From contig NZ_JAHXBG010000032.1 of NCBI RefSeq assembly GCF_020103725.1, positions 1 through 64,000 of the forward strand: a stretch of 64,000 bases of DNA, written 5' to 3'. Both the position numbers and the translations under genes were made by a program. This stretch comes from Hyalangium gracile. GTDB taxonomy: Bacteria > Myxococcota > Myxococcia > Myxococcales > Myxococcaceae. Each line of letters opens with the position of its first letter. The first letter of the stretch is position 1. The notes under the pieces are model-generated. The model was given only the letters and a program-made list of their open reading frames with translations. It was not told where the DNA came from and did no database searches. Below are positions 37,072 to 47,058 of the stretch, in pieces.

Positions 37072-37326
37072 ATGGAAGCGGCCGTACGCGTGGACACCTC
37101 CGGGGCCGCCTGCCCGGTACCCATCCTGGAGATCGCCAAGGCCATCCGGCGGGTGCCGGCGGGCACCGTGGTGGAGTTGATCTCCACCGACCGGGGCCTG
37201 GAGGCGGATCTGCCCGCCTGGTGCGAGGCCACCGGACACACGCTCCTGCGCATGGAGCGCCGGGGAGCGAGCTACGTCGGGTGGGTGCGCAAGGCGGGGG
37301 AGGTTCCAGGAATCCACGGGCCGTAG
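37072..37326 (+). CDS. TusA-like sulfurtransferase family protein
   Basis: 84 residues. The signature AACPVPILEIAKAI places the persulfide-carrying cysteine at C14, as in TusA/SirA proteins, which relay sulfur for tRNA thiolation and other pathways. ATG 37072 is chosen because the family begins just before the first strand; a GTG at 36997 would add 25 unusual residues. It is a lone gene between divergent and convergent neighbours. Confidence 0.85.
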   Translation: MEAAVRVDTSGAACPVPILEIAKAIRRVPAGTVVELISTDRGLEADLPAWCEATGHTLLRMERRGASYVGWVRKAGEVPGIHGP

Positions 37327-37348
37327 TGACGCCAGGCCGCCGGGAGTT

Positions 37349-38260
37349 TCAAAGAATTTGCAGGACGCGCTCTTCGAGCCGCTGGCCCCGATGTACGCCC
37401 AGGATGAGGACCCCTGTCTGGAGCAGGTGGCCGACGGTGCGGCTGATCACCTCCTCGGGCTTGTGGGCCTGGCCGTCGAAGCGGACCAGGAGCACGCCGG
37501 GGGACTCCAGCTTCGCGGAGAGGACGCCGGGCAGCTGGGTGAGCTCCGGAGGGATGATCTCCCCGCGGGCGATCTGCACCCGGAACTCGGCGCCCTGGCC
37601 GGTCAGCTCGGACATGGTCCCGGCCTTGGCGACGGTGCCCCGGTCGAGGATGGCCGCCGCGTCGCACAGCTCCTCCAGCTCCTGGAGGTTGTGGCTGGAG
37701 ACGACCACCGTCTGCTTGCCCTTCATGTCGCGGATGATCTGGCGCACCTGGCCGGCGACGCGCGGGTCCAGGCCGGCGGTGGGCTCGTCCAGGAGCACCA
37801 GCGGGGGCTGTCCCATGAGCGCCTGGGCCATGGCGGTGCGCTTGGCCATGCCGTGGGAGAGGGCCTCGGTGGCCGTCATCCAGGACTCGGCCAGGCCCAC
37901 CCGCTCGAGCGCCTCGCGGGCCTCGCGCTCGGGCTGGGGCAGGCCGGACAGGCGCGCCCAGTACGTCAGGAGCGCGCCGATCTTCCAGCCCGCCGGGAGG
38001 ATGGCGTCCTGAGGCAGGGCGCCGAGCTTTCCCTTCAGGGCACCTGGGGACGCGGGGTTCACGCCCATGACCTTGAGGGTGCCCTCGGAGGGGTGGAGGA
38101 AGCCGCACATCATCGAGAAGGCGGTCGTCTTGCCGGCGCCGTTGGGGCCGATGAGGCCGTACACCTGCCCCTGGGGGATGGAGAGGGTGACGGCGTTGAC
38201 GGCCACCTTGGGGCCGAAGCGCTTGGTGACGTGGGAGAGCTCGATGGCGGGATCGCTCAC
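37349..38260 (-). CDS. ABC transporter ATP-binding protein
   Basis: 303 residues. Complete ABC ATPase: Walker A GPNGAGKTT at about 37-45, signature LSHGMAKR (variant of LSGGQ), Walker B PPLVLLDEPTAGLDP, H-loop SSHNL. A C-terminal domain of about 90 residues follows, typical of ABC-2 exporters (CcmA/NatA type). GTG 38260 overlaps the permease stop (GTGA), so the two are translationally coupled. Substrate not predictable from sequence. Confidence 0.93.
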   Translation of the reverse strand: MSDPAIELSHVTKRFGPKVAVNAVTLSIPQGQVYGLIGPNGAGKTTAFSMMCGFLHPSEGTLKVMGVNPASPGALKGKLGALPQDAILPAGWKIGALLTYWARLSGLPQPEREAREALERVGLAESWMTATEALSHGMAKRTAMAQALMGQPPLVLLDEPTAGLDPRVAGQVRQIIRDMKGKQTVVVSSHNLQELEELCDAAAILDRGTVAKAGTMSELTGQGAEFRVQIARGEIIPPELTQLPGVLSAKLESPGVLLVRFDGQAHKPEEVISRTVGHLLQTGVLILGVHRGQRLEERVLQIL

Positions 38261-39054
38261 AGGTCCCTCGCGCGCAGGACGGCGTAGGAGCCGCCCAGGA
38301 AGATGACGGTGAAGCAGGCGTAGGCCAGGGCGCTGAGGCCGAACTCACTGGCCACCGGGCTCAGCAGGTTCCCCGAGTAGTACGAGGGAGCCAGGTAGCG
38401 GATGTTCACGAGGAACGACTTGCCCTCGGAGTACCAGCCGATGAACTCCATCAGCAGGAAGGACATGACGAGCATGAAGTTGAAGACGAGGCTCACGCCC
38501 GAGGTGCGGAAGAGGCTCGAGCAGAAGATGGTGATCGCCACGTAGGCCAGCGCGAACACCAGGGTGGCCAGCCACACCTTGAGGAGGCTCAGCACCATGG
38601 CGGCGAAGGTGAAGTTGGGGTGGGCGAAGCGGGCGTAGATGAAGAGGCCCACGTCGATGACGAACACCAGGCCCACCAGCAGGGAGGACTGGACGAGGAA
38701 CTTGCCCAGCAGCACGGAGGACACCCGCGCGCGCACGGTGAGGTAGCGGATGGAGCGCGAGCCCACCTCTCCGCTGATCTGATCGAAGCCCATGAGGGCC
38801 ACGTACACGGGCAGGAACCAGAGCGTGATCTTGAAGATCCACGCCACGTCCGGGGGCATCTGCTCCAGCGCCTCCATGCCCTCCATGTTCATCCGGGTCT
38901 GGTTGGCCACGAAGCTCGCCGCGAGCAGGACCACCAGGGAGAACATGCCGTAGAGGCCGAGCAGCACGAGCGTGCGGGCGCTGCGCACGGCCCGAAGGGT
39001 CTCGGCGCTCCAGACCACCGCGATTTCTTTCAATCCGTCCAAGGTGCCGGGCAC
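38257..39054 (-). CDS. ABC-2 type transporter permease
   Basis: About 265 residues with six predicted membrane helices (first LVLLGLYGMFSLVVLLAASF; last ALAYACFTVIFLGGSYAVL). An ABC-2 permease paired with the ATPase gene that overlaps its stop codon. The start is uncertain: the frame is open to ATG 39177, but that would overlap the start of the divergent PBP gene, and the extra N terminus looks noncoding. GTG 39054 and TTG 39033 (KEIAVVWSAETLRAVRSA) are better candidates. Confidence 0.82.
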   Translation of the reverse strand: MPGTLDGLKEIAVVWSAETLRAVRSARTLVLLGLYGMFSLVVLLAASFVANQTRMNMEGMEALEQMPPDVAWIFKITLWFLPVYVALMGFDQISGEVGSRSIRYLTVRARVSSVLLGKFLVQSSLLVGLVFVIDVGLFIYARFAHPNFTFAAMVLSLLKVWLATLVFALAYVAITIFCSSLFRTSGVSLVFNFMLVMSFLLMEFIGWYSEGKSFLVNIRYLAPSYYSGNLLSPVASEFGLSALAYACFTVIFLGGSYAVLRARDL

Positions 39055-39159
39055 CCTAGTCAAATCTTCAGTGTCCAGGCCAGTTTCCGCTACTCCGAGA
39101 GCAGCCGAGGAGGCGGACGTGGACAGGCTCCGCCAGAGATCTAGGATCGGGCCCAGCTC

Positions 39160-40833
39160 ATGCCGGACTCCCGCCACCTTCTCGCCGCGTTGCTTCTTCC
39201 TCTCGCCCTGGTGCTCGGGGCGATGGGGACTGCCACGGGGGCCGCCGAGGCTCCGCAGGCCCCCGAGGGGGGCTCATTGGACGCCGGGACGGCGGATGCC
39301 GGGGTGGGGGCGCCGGATGCCGGTGTCGTGGAGCTGGGCCTGGTGCCGCCCCAGCCGGTGCCTTCGCGCAAGGATGCCCCGCCCATTACCAGGTTGCGCT
39401 CGCTGAACCGCAAGGAGGATCTGCTGTCGCGGGCGAAGCTCCGTCGGGACGGGCGGCTCGTCGTGCCGGGGCCCGAGGGCGAGGCGACGCTCACCATCGA
39501 TGCCTCGCTGCAGGAGCAGCTGACGCGCATCATGAAGGACTACCAGGTGCCCTATGGGGCGGCGGTGGTGATGGAGCCGTCCACGGGGAAGGTGCTGGCG
39601 CTGGCGGAGCACTCGGAGGCCCAGCCGGATGTGCGGGGGCTCACGACGCGCGCGGTGTTCCCCGCGGCGAGCATCTTCAAGATCGTCACGGGCGGCGCGC
39701 TGCTGGAGGCGGGGGTGTCTCCGGACGAGGAGGCCTGCTTCCACGGCGGCAAGCGGCGGCTGAACGAGCGGCTGCTGGAGGACAGCGAGCGGGACGGGGC
39801 GTGCTACTCGCTGGCGGCGGCCATGGGGAAGAGCGCCAACGTCGTCTTCGCGAAGATGACCAAGAAGTACCTGGCGGCGGACACGCTGCGGCGGATGGCG
39901 GCTCGGCTGCGGTTCAACCGGCCCATTCCTTTCCCCATCCCCACCGACGTCTCGCTGGCTTCCATCCCGGACGATGAGTTCGAGCTGGCCAACACCGGGG
40001 CGGGCTTCGGGGACGTGTACCTCTCTCCGCTGCATGGAGCGGCGCTGGCGGCGGCCTCGGCCACGGGCGTGTGGCGGGACCCGGTCCTCTTCGAGCCCGG
40101 GCCGGGCGTGGCTCCTCCCGAGGGTGAGCAGGTGCTCACGCCCGAGGTTCAGAGTGCCCTGGAGGAGATGCTGGAGCAGACCGTCACGAACGGAACGGCG
40201 CGGCGCATCTTCCGCGAGCGGGCCTTCCGGGTGCCGGGAGCGGTGGGCAAGACGGGCACGCTGGCGGACAAGAATCCGTTCCGCGACTACTCGTGGTTCG
40301 TCGGCTACGCGCCGAAGGACAACCCGCGTGTAGCGGTGGCGGCGATCGTCGCCAATGATCCGCTCTGGCGGATTCGCGGTACCTGGCTCGGGCGCGAGGC
40401 GATGCGTCTGGCGCTGGAGCGGCTGCCCGCGCCGCCGAAGGCCGTGGCGGCGAAGACGGCGCCCCCGAGCGTGGAGCCGGCGGTGGCCGAGAGCGCGTCT
40501 CCGGCGGCTGCCGCGCCTGCCGTGGCCGAGAAGGTGCCTGCGACTTCCGCTGGTGAGGTCGTTGCTGGCAAGTCGGTGTCGACTTCCGCGGAGCCGGTCG
40601 TGGCCGAGAAGGCAGCTTCGTTGTCCGTCGAGCCCGCGGTGGCTCGGGAGGCGACGCCGTCGTCTGTTCAGCCGGCTGTGGCGGGAAAGGCGACGCCGTC
40701 GTCCATTCAGCCCGCGGTGGCCAGGCCCACGCCTCCGTCACCCGAGGGCCAGGATGAGGGCGACGAAGCGCTGGAAGAGGGGACCGTGGAGATGACGGCG
40801 CCCGCCGGGAACGCCGGGCCAATCACCCATTAG
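39160..40833 (+). CDS. penicillin-binding transpeptidase domain protein
   Basis: 557 residues. Signal peptide (about 1-28), low-complexity Ala/Asp/Gly linker, then a transpeptidase domain (about 110-430) with all active-site motifs: SIFK (S171-K174), SAN (225-227) and KTG (364-366, VGKTGTLAD). These enzymes cross-link peptidoglycan in the periplasm. No transglycosylase domain is present and the N-terminal region is short, so it is not a standard PBP2 or PBP3. The last 125 residues are an Ala/Val/Pro-rich tail with repeated SVEPAVA-like phrases. Its stop overlaps that of the convergent protease gene. Confidence 0.85.
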   Translation: MPDSRHLLAALLLPLALVLGAMGTATGAAEAPQAPEGGSLDAGTADAGVGAPDAGVVELGLVPPQPVPSRKDAPPITRLRSLNRKEDLLSRAKLRRDGRLVVPGPEGEATLTIDASLQEQLTRIMKDYQVPYGAAVVMEPSTGKVLALAEHSEAQPDVRGLTTRAVFPAASIFKIVTGGALLEAGVSPDEEACFHGGKRRLNERLLEDSERDGACYSLAAAMGKSANVVFAKMTKKYLAADTLRRMAARLRFNRPIPFPIPTDVSLASIPDDEFELANTGAGFGDVYLSPLHGAALAAASATGVWRDPVLFEPGPGVAPPEGEQVLTPEVQSALEEMLEQTVTNGTARRIFRERAFRVPGAVGKTGTLADKNPFRDYSWFVGYAPKDNPRVAVAAIVANDPLWRIRGTWLGREAMRLALERLPAPPKAVAAKTAPPSVEPAVAESASPAAAAPAVAEKVPATSAGEVVAGKSVSTSAEPVVAEKAASLSVEPAVAREATPSSVQPAVAGKATPSSIQPAVARPTPPSPEGQDEGDEALEEGTVEMTAPAGNAGPITH

Positions 40834-41885
40834 CTGTCGTTGGCGCGCTGGAGCGCCTGCTCCAGCCAGGCTCTGTGGGAGAAGATGCTCGTGAACACGG
40901 ACATCCTTCCCCCGTCCCGTGTCTGCGCACCGATGGAGACGATGCCGACGAGGACTCCGGGCGCGGACTGCTTGACGCATGCTCCACCGCTATCCCCAGT
41001 GCCCGTATGCGAGGCCGCCGTGCCATCGGCGCGGCGCTGTTCCTCTGCTCTGAAGACGACGCTTCCTGTTTCCAGTGTGAAGACCCGCGTCACCTTGTTG
41101 TCGCCGTATCGGCGGTGCCCGTAGAGCAGGTAGGCCTCCCCAGTCCCAAAACCGGCCATGGTGATGGCATCCCCAACCTGGACTTCGGATGTAGGAAGCA
41201 AGAGGGGCTGAAAATCGAGTTCCACGGGCTCGTTCAAGAAAATAGCCGCGAGATCCGCGTTGCTCCAGACGGTTTCTGTTCTTCCTGCTCTGAGCCCCGT
41301 GAGCACTTCCAGGTCCGGATGCGCGACGATTTCATTGCCCGCGTACTCCAAGGTCTGGGCGCTCGGTCGTCCCTTGGGGGATGAGCCGTAAGCCACCGTT
41401 GTCACGATCGTGCTCTGTGCGCACGGCGAGTGCTTGTCGATGATTTCAGTGAGAGTCACCCCACGGAGCTCCTCGGCTCGTGATCGGCTCCTTTGGGTGC
41501 CGCGCCGACGGGGGCGCGTGTTGGAGGAGGCCTGCGGCTGCTGATCTCCAGGCGTGGGAGGGCGTGACCAGCAGACGCAGTGTCCCGCGGTGAGTACGAG
41601 ACGCGGGTGGATGAGCAAGCCGGTGCAGGGCTTGTAGGAGATGGCTCCTTTCGGGGTGGTGAAGACCGTCGAGATCTTCACCGCCGGTAGGAACCGGTTG
41701 GTCGTGTCCGTTGCCCCTGGTGCCACGAGCAAGATGCCCTGCGGGAACAGGTCATCTGGTGGGACAGAATCGAAGGATGGCTCCGTTGTCGGAGGCGCAC
41801 TCGCTAGGCATGCAGCCTGCGTCACCCACGTCAGTGCGATCACCAGGTAGATGGGCGCCCCTCCGCGTCGATTTGCCCAGGTCAT
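40830..41885 (-). CDS. trypsin-like serine protease, catalytic triad intact
   Basis: 351 residues. Export signal with a cysteine at 26 (VTQAAC, weak lipobox), then an S1-type domain with H102 (LVLTAGHCVC), D211 (NADLAAIFL) and S299 (GTGDSGGACV). A basic insert (about 118-140, RPRRRGTQRSRSR) sits between H and D. ATG 41885 is chosen over the longer frame because it overlaps the upstream gene's stop (ATGA), implying coupling to its inactive paralogue. Extracytoplasmic; substrate unknown. Confidence 0.85.
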   Translation of the reverse strand: MTWANRRGGAPIYLVIALTWVTQAACLASAPPTTEPSFDSVPPDDLFPQGILLVAPGATDTTNRFLPAVKISTVFTTPKGAISYKPCTGLLIHPRLVLTAGHCVCWSRPPTPGDQQPQASSNTRPRRRGTQRSRSRAEELRGVTLTEIIDKHSPCAQSTIVTTVAYGSSPKGRPSAQTLEYAGNEIVAHPDLEVLTGLRAGRTETVWSNADLAAIFLNEPVELDFQPLLLPTSEVQVGDAITMAGFGTGEAYLLYGHRRYGDNKVTRVFTLETGSVVFRAEEQRRADGTAASHTGTGDSGGACVKQSAPGVLVGIVSIGAQTRDGGRMSVFTSIFSHRAWLEQALQRANDS

Positions 41886-42817
41886 GGCGTGGGTGCTCTC
41901 TGTCCCGCCAGACGGATCTCCTCTACGAGCCACTCTCGATAGTGAGGAATGCTCGTGAACGTTGGAGCCTGCCCGAGTCCCCGATTCGAGATGCCCAGCA
42001 GCTCAGATCCTTGGTCGGTCTCTCGCAGGCAAGGGCCTCCCGTGTCCCCTTTGTAAGAAGAGGAGTCGGGTGATCCGAACAAGACGTTCTTCCTGTCTGG
42101 CTCCAGCAACTCTCGAACTTCCTCTCGGCTGAAGCGTCGCGTTCCATCCCCACTCGAGAGTTCTTCGATGTACCCATAGCCCACCACGGCCAGGAACTCG
42201 CCGACCGTGGCTTCGGCGTCCGCCAATCGGACGGGCAGAATGTTCTTCTGCACGGGGTCGTCCAGCCGAATGATGGCCAGGTCGGCGTGATGGACTGCGG
42301 CACGCCCCCATTCATCCAGCTGGACCTCGAACCGTGGATGGGGACGGACGTCTCCTTGGTACTCCACGAACCAGGACTCCACGCCCTTTCGGTGCGTCAG
42401 CGGTTCATACATGTGAGTGACGACCGCGGCTCTGCTCGCGCAGTCCGAAGCATCCATCCGGATGGCTCTCTCGAGACCTGCTCGAGAGTCCTGGTGCGGT
42501 CTGCACACGCATTGGCCCGCCGTGAGCACGAGCTGTGGGGTGAGGAGCACGCCCGCACATCCTCTGTAGCGGGATTGGCCCGGAGGGGAGAGAGCATAGA
42601 CGGCCACCGTCGAGGGATAGCGGTTGGTGTCATCTGCTTCGCCGATCAACACGTCCCCTTGGAGGCTGGGCCGCAGCTCTCGAGGCGGGAGTGGGGGAGA
42701 GCTCTTTGCGGTCGTGCTCTCGATTTGAGGCTCCTTGGGCGTCGAGCACCCACGACAACCTGGTGAAGCCAGGGAGAGAGCTGTCACCAGTGCCAGCAGG
42801 GCTCGAGAGCGATGCAC
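41882..42817 (-). CDS. trypsin-like pseudoprotease (catalytic His and Ser lost)
   Basis: 311 residues. Signal peptide (about 1-20), S1-type fold aligned with the downstream protease. The active-site His is Gln (LVLTAGQCVC, Q102) and the nucleophile Ser is Thr (YKGDTGGPC, T259), while D179 (HHADLAIIRL) and the flanking sequences are kept. Hydrolysis is therefore not expected; a binding, inhibitor or chaperone role for the active partner is plausible. It overlaps the active protease gene by 4 bp. Confidence 0.85.
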   Translation of the reverse strand: MHRSRALLALVTALSLASPGCRGCSTPKEPQIESTTAKSSPPLPPRELRPSLQGDVLIGEADDTNRYPSTVAVYALSPPGQSRYRGCAGVLLTPQLVLTAGQCVCRPHQDSRAGLERAIRMDASDCASRAAVVTHMYEPLTHRKGVESWFVEYQGDVRPHPRFEVQLDEWGRAAVHHADLAIIRLDDPVQKNILPVRLADAEATVGEFLAVVGYGYIEELSSGDGTRRFSREEVRELLEPDRKNVLFGSPDSSSYKGDTGGPCLRETDQGSELLGISNRGLGQAPTFTSIPHYREWLVEEIRLAGQRAPTP

Positions 42818-42826
42818 GTGTTCGCT

Positions 42827-43972
42827 TCAGCGCGGGTTGAGCTTCACGAAGCCGCTGTCCACGAAGCCCTGGAAGTACTTCAGCGCGTCCAGCTCGTGCA
42901 GCGGCGAGACGCGGACGATCGCCGCCACGTCCCGCTTACCGTCGATGCGCGACAGCAGGTAGCGCTCCGGCGCGCTCAGCGCCATCGTCTTCAGCTGCGC
43001 CTGCGGCACCTGCAGCGCCGGCACCTGCGGCGGATCCATCAGCACCAGCCGCAGCGCCTCCAGCAGCCCCGTCTCCGCTTCCTTCAGCAGCTCCGCCGTC
43101 TCCGGCGAGGGCGCCATCTCGTGCGCCCGGCGCGCCAGCACCTCGCCGTCCCGGAAGTTCAGCCCGTCCAGGAACATGCGCGCCGCCTGGACCACCTCGT
43201 CCACCGAGGACTCCGAGCCGATGATCTGCGGCGCCGGCTCCTCGGCCACCGGCGGGGGCGTGGCCTCCTCGCGCACCTTCACCGCGTCCCGCCGGTACAG
43301 CGCGTACAGCCGCTGGTACAGGTAGAAGTCCGAGGCGTGCAGCGCCAGCGCCATCTCGTCGATCGTCAGCCCGTCCTTGATGAGCTGCACCAGGCGCTCG
43401 TCCATGCTGCCCGGCTGCCGCGGCTCGGCCAGCCGCTTCTCGTCCACCGTCAGCCGCGCCTTGCCCGACGGGAACGCCGCCCGGATGGCCTCCCACGCCG
43501 TCTCCCGGAACTCCCCCTCGCGGTGGATGTCCAGCAGGTCCACCCGCACATCCAACCCCTCCAGCCGGTTGGACACCTCCACCACCTCGAACTGGAACTC
43601 CCCCTCCGGCCACTGGAAGGCGTCCAGCAGCATCTCCCGGAACTTCAGGCTCAGCATGCTGAGCACCGTCGCCTCCGCGACGATCCCCTTGATGACCAGG
43701 ATCTTCCCCAGCCGGAAGTCCGTCTCCCGCTGGGCCTCGAAGGCCCGGCCGAGCTGGTCCTCCGTCAGGTGCCCCATGTTGATGAGGAACTGACCCAGGT
43801 ATTCTCGGGGCTGGTTCGAGCTGGCGCTGATCACCGCGCCCTCGCTCAACGTCAGCTCCTTGAACACACCCCCGCGCTGGACCAGGAGCTTGCCGGAAAC
43901 CCGACGGTTGCCCAGGTAGTTGACGACGTCCTTGAGGGGCATCGTCGAAAAGTCTCCTGACAGGCCGTGCAT
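42827..43972 (-). CDS. DUF4388 domain protein
   Basis: 381 residues. The N-terminal 110 residues (GLSGDFSTMPLKDVVNYLGNRRVSGKLLVQ ... GVFKELTLSEGAVISASS) match DUF4388, a domain common in delta-proteobacterial signalling and motility proteins and related to the PatA N terminus. The middle has a GSPII_E/DNA-binding-like stretch (YLGQFLINMGHLTEDQLGRAFEAQ), and the C terminus resembles a second such module (PERYLLSRIDGKRDVAAIVRVSPL). Soluble, no membrane helix. A regulatory adaptor role is likely by family. It lies 21 bp from the divergent glutaredoxin gene. Confidence 0.82.
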   Translation of the reverse strand: MHGLSGDFSTMPLKDVVNYLGNRRVSGKLLVQRGGVFKELTLSEGAVISASSNQPREYLGQFLINMGHLTEDQLGRAFEAQRETDFRLGKILVIKGIVAEATVLSMLSLKFREMLLDAFQWPEGEFQFEVVEVSNRLEGLDVRVDLLDIHREGEFRETAWEAIRAAFPSGKARLTVDEKRLAEPRQPGSMDERLVQLIKDGLTIDEMALALHASDFYLYQRLYALYRRDAVKVREEATPPPVAEEPAPQIIGSESSVDEVVQAARMFLDGLNFRDGEVLARRAHEMAPSPETAELLKEAETGLLEALRLVLMDPPQVPALQVPQAQLKTMALSAPERYLLSRIDGKRDVAAIVRVSPLHELDALKYFQGFVDSGFVKLNPR

Positions 43973-43993
43973 CGCTGCGCATCCTGCATCGCC

Positions 43994-44272
43994 ATGAAGG
44001 TGGATATCTACTCGAAACCCTCCTGCTCGCTCTGTGACGAGGCGATCACCGTCGTGGAGCGGGTGCGTGCCCGTATCCCCTTCGAGCTACGGGTCATCAG
44101 CATCCTGGAGGATCCTGCGGGCATGTTGGCCTGGCGCTACGACATCCCCGTGGTCCTCATCGACGGGCAGGTGGCCTTCAAGCACCGGGTGGACGAGGCC
44201 GCCTTCGAGGCCTGGCTGCGAAAGGCCCAGGGTGGCACAGAGGTTGCTCCTCTCCGCGCCCAAGATGAGTAA
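43994..44272 (+). CDS. glutaredoxin-like (DUF836) protein
   Basis: 92 residues with a thioredoxin fold: beta strand VDIYSKPSCSLC places C11 and C14 in a CxxC, and the cis-Pro loop IPVVLIDG follows. DUF836 proteins are small cytoplasmic redox proteins of unclear specificity. ATG 43994 is preferred over 43967. The last 40 bp of the gene contain a consensus sigma-54 promoter directed at the next genes. Confidence 0.88.
   Translation: MKVDIYSKPSCSLCDEAITVVERVRARIPFELRVISILEDPAGMLAWRYDIPVVLIDGQVAFKHRVDEAAFEAWLRKAQGGTEVAPLRAQDE
44233..44248 (+). promoter_or_regulatory. sigma-54 (-24/-12) promoter inside the upstream gene
   Basis: TGGCACAGAGGTTGCT matches the consensus TGGCACRNNNNTTGCW at every defined position, with GG and GC separated by 10 bp. 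It lies within the 3' end of the glutaredoxin-like gene, about 155 bp before the REC-GGDEF start, and points toward it and the NtrC-type activator gene. Confidence 0.75.
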
Positions 44273-44403
44273 CGCGGTGCCCTTCTCCAGGAAGTTCAAG
44301 GGGATGGGTAGGGCAGGTCGGGGCGCAGGACTGTAAATCTGGGTGCGACGGCGAGGGGCGCGGTGGGTAAGAAAGTTCTGGGTGGGGGCAGGAGGTTGTC
44401 GCG

Positions 44404-45405
44404 GTGGCGCTGAAGCGCAAGCACGGAGGGAAGGCGGGAGGTCAGCCGACCGTGCTCCTCGTGGAGCCGCGGCCGGAAGATCTCGAGGCGACGCGGGCCC
44501 ACCTGACGGAGGCGGGGTTCCGGGTGGTTCCGCTCACGCGGTTCGACGCGGCGGCGCCCCTCTTCGAGGTGGTCCGCCCCGATGCCGTGGTGCTGGCCGC
44601 CCACCCTCCGGACTTCTCGGCGGTGGCGACGGTGCGCCGGCTGCGGCAGATCTGCGGGGGCACGGTGCCGCTGTTCTACCTGGTGGATCCGCAGGACCCC
44701 CAGGCCTGGCGCTTCTGCGTGGAGAAGGGGCTGTGCGTGGACATCGTGCCGCGCACGGGGCCCGGCTCGGAGCTGGCCCACCGGCTGCACTCGCAGATCC
44801 GGCTGAGGGACTCGGTGCTGCGCGCCGCGGAAGGGGCGGACACCGGCACCGCGCTGGTGCTGCATGATCCGCTCACCGGCCTCTACAACCGCGCCTTCCT
44901 GCTGGCGCAGATCGGCCTGGAGGCCCGGCGCGCGGAGCGCTACGGCGGCGTCTTCGCCGTGGCGGCCTGCGCGCCGCAGAGCCTGAGGGCCTTCCGCAAG
45001 CAGTACGGGCGGGCCATGGCGGAGCGGCTGCTGGTGTACACGGCCGTGGTGCTGGGGCAGACGGTGCGCGAGTCGGATGTGGTGGCGCGCGTGTCCGACG
45101 ACGAGTTCGCGGTGCTGTTCCCGGGGGCGACGGAGGAGTGCCTGCCGGATCTGCTGGGGCGGATCTCCGCGCGCTTCGCGCTGGCCCGCTTCCAGGTGGA
45201 AGGAAAGCAGCTGCGGGCGTCACTGAGCCTGGGAGCGGTGAGCTTCCCGGACATGGTGGGAGCGCCCACGCAGCTGCTCAGTGGAGCGATTCAAGAGATG
45301 CGCCGTGCGCGGGGGGCGCCGGCGGGCAGCAGGCAGGAGCCGGCTGTCGGGGTGAGGAATGAAGAGGGTGGCCAGGAAGCACTGGCGGTCACACTTTCTT
45401 CGTGA
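44404..45405 (+). CDS. degenerate receiver plus GGDEF-like protein
   Basis: 333 residues. The N-terminal receiver-like domain (about 15-125) lacks the phospho-acceptor Asp (PDAVVLAAHPP) and the usual acidic pair. The C-terminal GGDEF domain (about 150-305) keeps HDPLTGLYNRAFL, but the active-site motif is SDDEF at 231-235. It is therefore probably not an efficient diguanylate cyclase and may bind nucleotide or act as an interaction module. GTG 44404. It is followed 20 bp later by a sigma-54 activator gene, and a sigma-54 promoter lies upstream. Confidence 0.8.
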   Translation: MALKRKHGGKAGGQPTVLLVEPRPEDLEATRAHLTEAGFRVVPLTRFDAAAPLFEVVRPDAVVLAAHPPDFSAVATVRRLRQICGGTVPLFYLVDPQDPQAWRFCVEKGLCVDIVPRTGPGSELAHRLHSQIRLRDSVLRAAEGADTGTALVLHDPLTGLYNRAFLLAQIGLEARRAERYGGVFAVAACAPQSLRAFRKQYGRAMAERLLVYTAVVLGQTVRESDVVARVSDDEFAVLFPGATEECLPDLLGRISARFALARFQVEGKQLRASLSLGAVSFPDMVGAPTQLLSGAIQEMRRARGAPAGSRQEPAVGVRNEEGGQEALAVTLSS

Positions 45406-45425
45406 GGGCGAGGGGAGACGAGGGG

Positions 45426-47057
<1,632 letters not shown>

Positions 47058-47058
47058 T

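Noticed and set aside
38257-39177. Full-length permease start at ATG 39177
   Set aside because: It would overlap the start of the divergent transpeptidase gene, and the added 40 residues look noncoding with no hydrophobic or conserved pattern.
40440-40833. Ala/Val/Pro repeats in the PBP tail as a separate domain or frameshift
   Set aside because: The frame stays open and the stop overlaps the neighbour's stop cleanly; it is simply a low-complexity tail.
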